From Stephanodiscus triporus (taxonomy: Eukaryota > Bacillariophyta > Thalassiosirophyceae > Thalassiosirales > Thalassiosiraceae): DNA of 11,652 bases. Below are positions 7,729 to 11,652 of this stretch, one piece after another. The stretch lies in the NCBI GenBank assembly GCA_036939755.1, contig JALLAZ010000905.1, forward strand, positions 1 to 11,652. The letters are read 5' to 3'. Both the position numbers and the translations under genes were made by a program. Below the pieces are notes generated by a model. The model ran no database searches and was not told the origin of the DNA. It was given only the letters and a program-made list of their open reading frames with translations. Position 1 is the stretch's first letter. The number at the start of each line of letters is the position of its first letter.

Positions 7729-8960
7729 GGGGGGGGGGGGGGGGGGGGGGAGAGGCGCGGTCCCCATACACGAATAAACAAAATCGAAGAAGACGACCGA
7801 CATATCTCCCCCCCCAGCCTCCGTCGTGTCGGACGACGCGACACGATGAGAGGGGGAAAAATGGTCGGAAACACACCCACGATAATAATATTATGCCGCC
7901 GCCCGCCCGCCCGACGAAAGAAAGGAAGAAGAAAAAAAAATAGCAACCACCGCTACTACTCACTGTTGTAATTCCCGACCTTCTCCAAATGTCCGTCGAC
8001 CAACGCGTATCCGTACTTGAACATCGCCGCGTCCTTCGCTCCCTTGTTCGTCTTGCGTTCGGCGTCGGTGATCGCCCTCTTCACCAGCTTCTGCTCCTCG
8101 AGATGCCGCCTTATCGGACCGAAGTCGCACTTGTCGAAATGCACGATCGTACGGCGATTGTCCCCGTCGAGCAATTCGCGAAAGTCGGACATGAAATTTT
8201 TAATGAAGATGGACGCAGTCCTCGCGTTGCCCAGGTGCATCCCGTCGGGATCCATCGACGCGAAGAACGTCGCCGCCTCCTCCTCCCGCGGCGCGAGGTC
8301 GACTTCCCTGCCGTCGTACGTCATCTTCACCCCGTGCGGCTCGTACGCGTCGGGGAAGGAAACGCCCGCGTGTTCCATCGTGGACCACTGACATCCCGGG
8401 GGCGGATCCGGCGCGTCCCACCAGAGGTGGGCCTGCATCCCGTGCGATATCCTCTCGGATTTTTCCATGGCCTTCAAAATCCCCCGAGGGGCGGGGGGGG
8501 ACGACTTCGAAGACGACTTCGAAGACGACTTCGACGACGACTTCTTGTTGCCCCCTTCGTCTCCGTCCTCCCTCTTCTCGCCTTTTGTTTTCGTCGTGGA
8601 TTTGTCCTTCTCCTTCTTGACGACGGATTTCTCCCCCCTCGGAGTTTTGTGTTTATCGTTGCCGTTTTCCTTCTTCACTTTCGTCGTCGTGGCGTTGATC
8701 GTCTTTTCATCTCCCTCCCTCTTCTTCTTCTTCTTCGCTGGCGCGAAGCTCCCGTCGTCGTCGAAGTCGTCGTCGAAGTCGTCGTCGCTGTCCTCCCTGT
8801 AGTTCGGACGCTTCCTCGACGAGCCGCCGGAGGAGGAGGAGACGGCCGTCGGCGGTCGTCGGTCCTCCTCCTTCTTTTCGACCTTGACCTTCTTCCGTCG
8901 TTGGAGCTGGCCGAGGGGGACGTCGTCGTCGTCGTCCGAGGAGGCGGAGTCCGTCGCCAT
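6069..8960 (-). CDS. TOP1: DNA topoisomerase IB (eukaryotic TOP1)
   Basis: This nuclear enzyme relaxes supercoils by nicking one strand through a 3'-phosphotyrosyl bond. Exons 8960-7964, 7669-6345 and 6227-6069 splice to 827 codons including stop (826 residues; human TOP1 has 765). Residues 1-175 form the charged, disordered head with Asp runs, Lys-rich putative nuclear signals ([18 protein letters not shown]) and SSSK repeats. The core starts near [20 protein letters not shown] and includes [16 protein letters not shown], joined across intron 1. Catalytic residues are visible: Arg467 (LALRVGG), Lys512 (FLGKDS), Arg581 (KVFRTYNAS), His627 (CNHQR) and Tyr777 (SKLNYMDPR). A Lys-rich linker (about 650-750) precedes the C-terminal domain, which ends [12 protein letters not shown]. 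All splice phases agree. It is transcribed divergently from the oxidoreductase gene at 9434. The family and active site are certain; the exact C-terminus rests on an uninterrupted last exon. Confidence 0.96.
6228..6344 (-). other. TOP1 intron 2
   Basis: The donor follows TCG AAG (GTGCGTGGC at 6344) and the acceptor is CCAACAG at 6228. It is 117 bp and phase 0. It splits the active-site motif between SK and LNY, leaving the catalytic tyrosine as the third codon of the last exon. Confidence 0.92.
7670..7963 (-). other. TOP1 intron 1, containing poly-C tract and a sequence gap
   Basis: The donor is AACA|GTGAGTAG at 7963 and the acceptor AAACAG|TGGAACC at 7670, phase 1, restoring GNYNMEPPG. On the minus strand it holds C22, A, C31 and one undetermined base (7696), then a 14-base A run directly before CAG. 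Confidence 0.92.
7697..7750 (+). repeat. Poly-G homopolymer (31 + 22) beside an N
   Basis: G31 (7697-7727), one T (7728) and G22 (7729-7750) lie inside TOP1 intron 1, next to the single N of the window at 7696. The length is unreliable, since such runs are hard to sequence. On the transcribed strand's RNA this is a poly-C tract. Confidence 0.9.
8499..8545 (-). repeat. 12-bp coding repeat giving SSSK units in TOP1
   Basis: Plus-strand units GACGACTTCGAA repeat about three to four times and encode [14 protein letters not shown] at residues 141-154 on the minus strand. A comparable repeat near 8756-8785 encodes [11 protein letters not shown] (residues 59-69). Both lie in the disordered TOP1 head, where length change is tolerated. 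Confidence 0.8.
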
Positions 8961-9433
8961 GGTGATGCTCCTCTTGTGGTTCTACTCTCTACTACTCCTA
9001 CTAGGAAAGTCGGAGTGCCGCCCGCCGTCATTGCTTCGGGGGTGGGGGAGGATGGACGGACAGACGGACAGACGGACAGACGGACAGACGGACAGACGGA
9101 CAGCGGGAAGAAGAAAGACAGAGGAAAAAGCAGGAAGAATAAAAAATATGGTACTCTAAAAGGTATCGTATCGTACGATACTATTATTCGTAGTACGTAC
9201 ATCGTACGACAGCTAGGTACATATCTACTCCTACCTACGTACGTACGCGCTGTCCATAATATTATTTCATGATGATGTGCACCGCCGACAGCATCAACCT
9301 CTTCGATAGCTTGTCGAGCGATAGGGGGGCGTCGTCATCAGGAAACATAGATGGCACAATAAGTCAAGAAGTAGAGTAGTATTCAAGCGCCCAATCGAAG
9401 AATAACCTATTGTTATTATATTGCTATAAAATC
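8961..9433. promoter_or_regulatory. Shared divergent upstream region of TOP1 and the oxidoreductase
   Basis: The 473 bp between the two divergent start codons contains no good open frame. It holds the GGACAGAC repeat, a perfect 14-bp palindrome GTATCGTACGATAC (9168-9181), related TACGTAC and ATCGTACGA words between 9190 and 9250, and an AT-rich block before the plus-strand ATG. A bidirectional promoter is inferred from the layout; no factor is assigned. Confidence 0.5.
9058..9103 (+). repeat. GGACAGAC octamer tandem repeat
   Basis: Five perfect GGACAGAC units (9058-9097) are followed by a partial sixth. They lie about 100 bases upstream of the TOP1 ATG, probably in its 5' untranslated region or core promoter. 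Confidence 0.9.
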
Positions 9434-11144
9434 ATGTCCTCCTCGTCGTCGTCGTCGTCGTTTTCGTCCTCGTCGTCCCCCTCCTCTCCCGCCATCATCG
9501 TCGACGAGGGGAGGAGGGCGAACGTCCTAATGGTGGGCACCGGCGAGTACACGACCGGATACGTCGACGGAAAGGCCGCGAACAGCGACAAGGGCGCGGG
9601 CGTGGTGGCGCTCGCGATTTTCGACCTGAGGAGGAGGGGCAAGGTCGACAGGGTGGGGATGTGCGGGGTCAACGTGAGTTTTATGTGGCGGGCCTGGTTT
9701 GCCTTACCTATGCCTGCCCAGTTCGTTCGTTCGTTCGTTCGTTCGTTCGTTCGTTCGTTCGTTGTTTGGGCGGCCCGGGGTCGTTGGTGCTTTGCCTGGC
9801 CGGGTGGTGGCTTTTCGGCGGTGCGCGGGGTTCGTCTTTTTCCGCCCGTCCCGCCGCCGCCGTGCCGTCGTTTCTTTCCTTTTTCTTTGTCGGTGTCCGC
9901 GCGCCCGATCGTTACTTCGCGCCTCGACAAGAAGTGTATGATTATACGTGTCGCGTCATAATAATATCGTCATTCCCTCTCACTTGCCCGTCGTCCGTCG
10001 TTCCCTCCCGCGCCGCCAGGGGAGGAAATTCCCCGGCATACGCGAGCACATGAAGTCGCGCATCGGCGACGTCTACTCCGGCATGGACCTTACGTGCGAC
10101 ACGTACCCCCCCGACGACGTCGTCGATCCCGTCGCGTACCTCGACGCCCTGTCCACCTACCGTCCGGGCGACGTCGTCATAATATTCACCCCCGACGACA
10201 CCCACCACGACATCGCGATGGCCGCGGTCACGAGGGGGATGCACGTCATGGTCACGAAGCCGATCGTTCAGACCCTCGAGCATCACGCGTCCCTGTCCGC
10301 ATGCGCGAGGGAGAACGACGTTCTCGTCGTCGCCGAGGTGCACAAGCGGTGGGATCCGTTCTACGCCGACGCGCGCGATCGAGCGCGGTCGTCCCTCGGG
10401 AACTTCCAGTACATGTACTCGTACATGAGCCAGCCGAAGCACCAGCTCGACACCTTCCGGGCGTGGGCGGGGAAATCCTCGGACATATCGTACTACCTCA
10501 ACTCGCACCACGTCGACTACTCGGAGTGGACGCTCGAGGGCATCGCTCGTCCGGTGAGGGTGGTCGCGTCGTGCTCGGAGGGGGTCGCGATGTCGAGGGG
10601 GATGGACACCGAGGATTCCATAACCCTCACGGTCACGTGGGAGAATCTGGACGATCGTACGCGCGGGACGGCGGTGTACACGAGCAGCTGGGCCGCGCCG
10701 CGATCAGACGTCCACTCCCAGCAGCGCTTCTTCTACATGGGCACGAGGGGCGAGATCAGCGTCGACCAGGCCCATCGCGGCATGACGCTGGCGGTGGACG
10801 ACGCGCCGTTCGCGAGCGTCAATCCCCTCTTCATGAAGTACGCCCCGACCGACGGCGCGTTCAGCGGGCAGGGGAGTTACGGCATACGCAGCATAGAGTG
10901 CTTCGTGGACGCGTGTCGCGAGATCAATATGGGAAGGAGGACGCCGGGGAGTTACGACGACGGCAGCCTCGCCACGGTCCACACGACCATGCGGGGCACG
11001 GCGATACTCGAGGCCGGGAGGAGGAGCCTCGACGCCGACGGACAGCCCATGGACATACTGTACGGGGAGGAGGAGGAGGAGGAAGGGGGGGGAAGGGGGC
11101 GCGAGGTTCCCGTCGAGATTCGACCTCACGAATTTCGAACGTAG
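9434..11144 (+). CDS. Gfo/Idh/MocA-family oxidoreductase, D-galacturonate reductase-like
   Basis: Probably an NAD(P)-dependent sugar or sugar-acid dehydrogenase/reductase. Exons 9434-9673 and 10020-11144 splice in phase 0 (donor GTCAAC|GTGAGT, acceptor CGCCGCCAG|GGG) to 454 residues, joining GMCGVN to [12 protein letters not shown] Ser-rich head (residues 2-18) precedes the Rossmann strand [13 protein letters not shown] with its GxGxxxxG nucleotide-binding loop (35-42). Further family features are [18 protein letters not shown], the lysine-proline motif MVTKP (about 157-161), [12 protein letters not shown], and the probable catalytic stretch [17 protein letters not shown] with paired histidines. 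The C-terminal domain includes [15 protein letters not shown], then a Glu/Gly tail. The HKRWDP...YMSQPK...[11 protein letters not shown] pattern recalls proteins annotated as D-galacturonate reductase; the substrate is inferred from resemblance only. ATG 9434 keeps the first Rossmann strand intact. Confidence 0.9.
9674..10019 (+). other. Intron of the oxidoreductase gene
   Basis: It runs from GTGAGTTTT at 9674 to GCCGCCAG at 10019, 346 bp, phase 0. Splicing restores the conserved GVN-G-KFP-IREHM segment. It contains a long GTTC tetramer array near its 5' end and is T-rich in the middle. Confidence 0.9.
9721..9760 (+). repeat. (GTTC)10 tetranucleotide microsatellite
   Basis: Ten perfect GTTC units lie within the oxidoreductase intron, 47 bases after the donor site. 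The purity suggests a recent or actively slipping array. Confidence 0.95.
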
Positions 11145-11236
11145 AGTAGGTGGGAGAAGACAAAAGAGCGGGAGCGCTCGAGGGGCGAGATGACGAAATA
11201 CGGCGACTGAAGAGCGACATACAGCTGGATGCTTTT
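11145..11236. other. Short spacer after the oxidoreductase gene
   Basis: This stretch follows the TAG at 11142-11144 and probably holds the 3' untranslated region. A GTG-opened 62-codon plus frame begins at 11150 but has no ATG and no recognised domain. Confidence 0.4.
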
Positions 11237-11570
11237 TTAGAGAACTCGATTCGTTCTCTGGCAAACGTGCCGATGTCCATAAATTCCCTCTGGAGTGCCA
11301 ACATCCACTTGAACTTGCCCGCCCTCGAATTCTGTTAGATTGGTAATGCGCTCCAACCCCCTGTTGGCAGAAATAACGATCAGATCGTAACCCTCCCATC
11401 AACTCTTCTATATACAACCCTCTCTTTTTGACTTGTCCTCCTACTCCACTGCCCTGATCAACATTCTTAGACGTGCAACAACCACCTTTTTCAATCTCTT
11501 TCTCCAATGATATCAACTTCCATCGTATTCAAACCCAGGCTTGAGACGATCGTTCGAATCCCGACTATTG
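11237..11570 (-). pseudogene. Frame-broken coding-like tract at the right edge
   Basis: After a 3' splice-site-like CATTTTGCAG at 11571, minus-strand frames in turn give VGIRTIVSSLGLNTMEVDII, then EKEIEKGGCCTSKNVDQG and QVKKRGLYIEELMGG, then YDLIVISANRGLERITNLTE followed by FEGGQVQVDVGTPEGIYGHR and a stop at 11239-11237. Two one-base shifts are needed, near 11505 and near 11400. The composition is protein-like and the tract converges on the oxidoreductase gene. No family is recognised. An eroded 3' end of a gene whose remainder lies beyond the window is the simplest reading. Confidence 0.35.
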
Positions 11571-11652
11571 CTGCAAAATGACGGCCAATTAATTAAACAA
11601 AAAACTCTCCCCATGTCTCCACTTATAGCTTTTAGGTTTCCCCCTGACCTCA

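Noticed and set aside
7197..7943. A long plus-strand frame through TOP1 and its poly-G tract
   Set aside because: It is the complement of TOP1 exon 2 and intron 1, and its glycine run is the homopolymer.
9058..9103. A CRISPR-like array
   Set aside because: The 8-bp units are contiguous with no spacers, so it is a plain tandem repeat.
9425..9431. TATAAAA as the core promoter of the oxidoreductase
   Set aside because: It ends two bases before the ATG, too close to set a start site for that codon. Starting further downstream would truncate the Rossmann fold.
11545..11577. A tRNA T-arm-like GTTCGAATCCC
   Set aside because: The flanking bases do not form a T stem and no matching acceptor stem lies about 70 bases upstream.

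Overview
The window looks like nuclear DNA of a unicellular eukaryote. Its genes are GC-rich, have few but canonical GT-AG introns, and carry long acidic, Ser- and Asp-rich low-complexity tracts built from GAC/GTC/TCG trinucleotide repeats. AT-rich, repeat-laden DNA lies between them. A microalga such as a diatom or another stramenopile fits best. That is inferred from protein families and composition, not proven.

Two genes are intact and clear. A DNA topoisomerase IB gene (TOP1, minus strand, 6069-8960) has three exons that splice in frame to 826 residues, with the full Arg-Lys-Arg-His-Tyr catalytic set. Divergent from it, across a 473 bp shared upstream region, is a two-exon Gfo/Idh/MocA-family oxidoreductase (plus strand, 9434-11144, 454 residues) that resembles proteins annotated as D-galacturonate reductase. 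A third gene (minus strand, 3296-4697) encodes a two-MA3-domain protein of the PDCD4 type. It needs one 1-nt frame correction in its second MA3 domain, and its first exon was not found.

The rest is accessory or decayed. Positions 1-631 hold dense trinucleotide repeats, with one minus-strand reading frame running off the left edge and a TATA-like box upstream. Positions 1066-1766 (minus), 1756-2138 (plus) and 11237-11570 (minus) hold protein-like sequence that moves between frames, suggesting eroded genes or uncorrected indels. Positions 4711-4858 hold a GGTAA-rich palindromic repeat. Positions 4921-5795 are a candidate DNA transposon or MITE-like element with palindromic GTTCTA...TAGAAC ends, enclosing a broken minus-strand coding fragment. 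Positions 2300-3295 hold short repeats and no convincing gene.

The genes do not form a pathway: DNA relaxation, probable translational control and sugar-acid or sugar metabolism are unrelated. The shared feature is architecture: compact GC-rich genes rich in acidic and serine repeats, with introns that contain simple repeats (poly-C, GTTC tetramers, AAC trimers).
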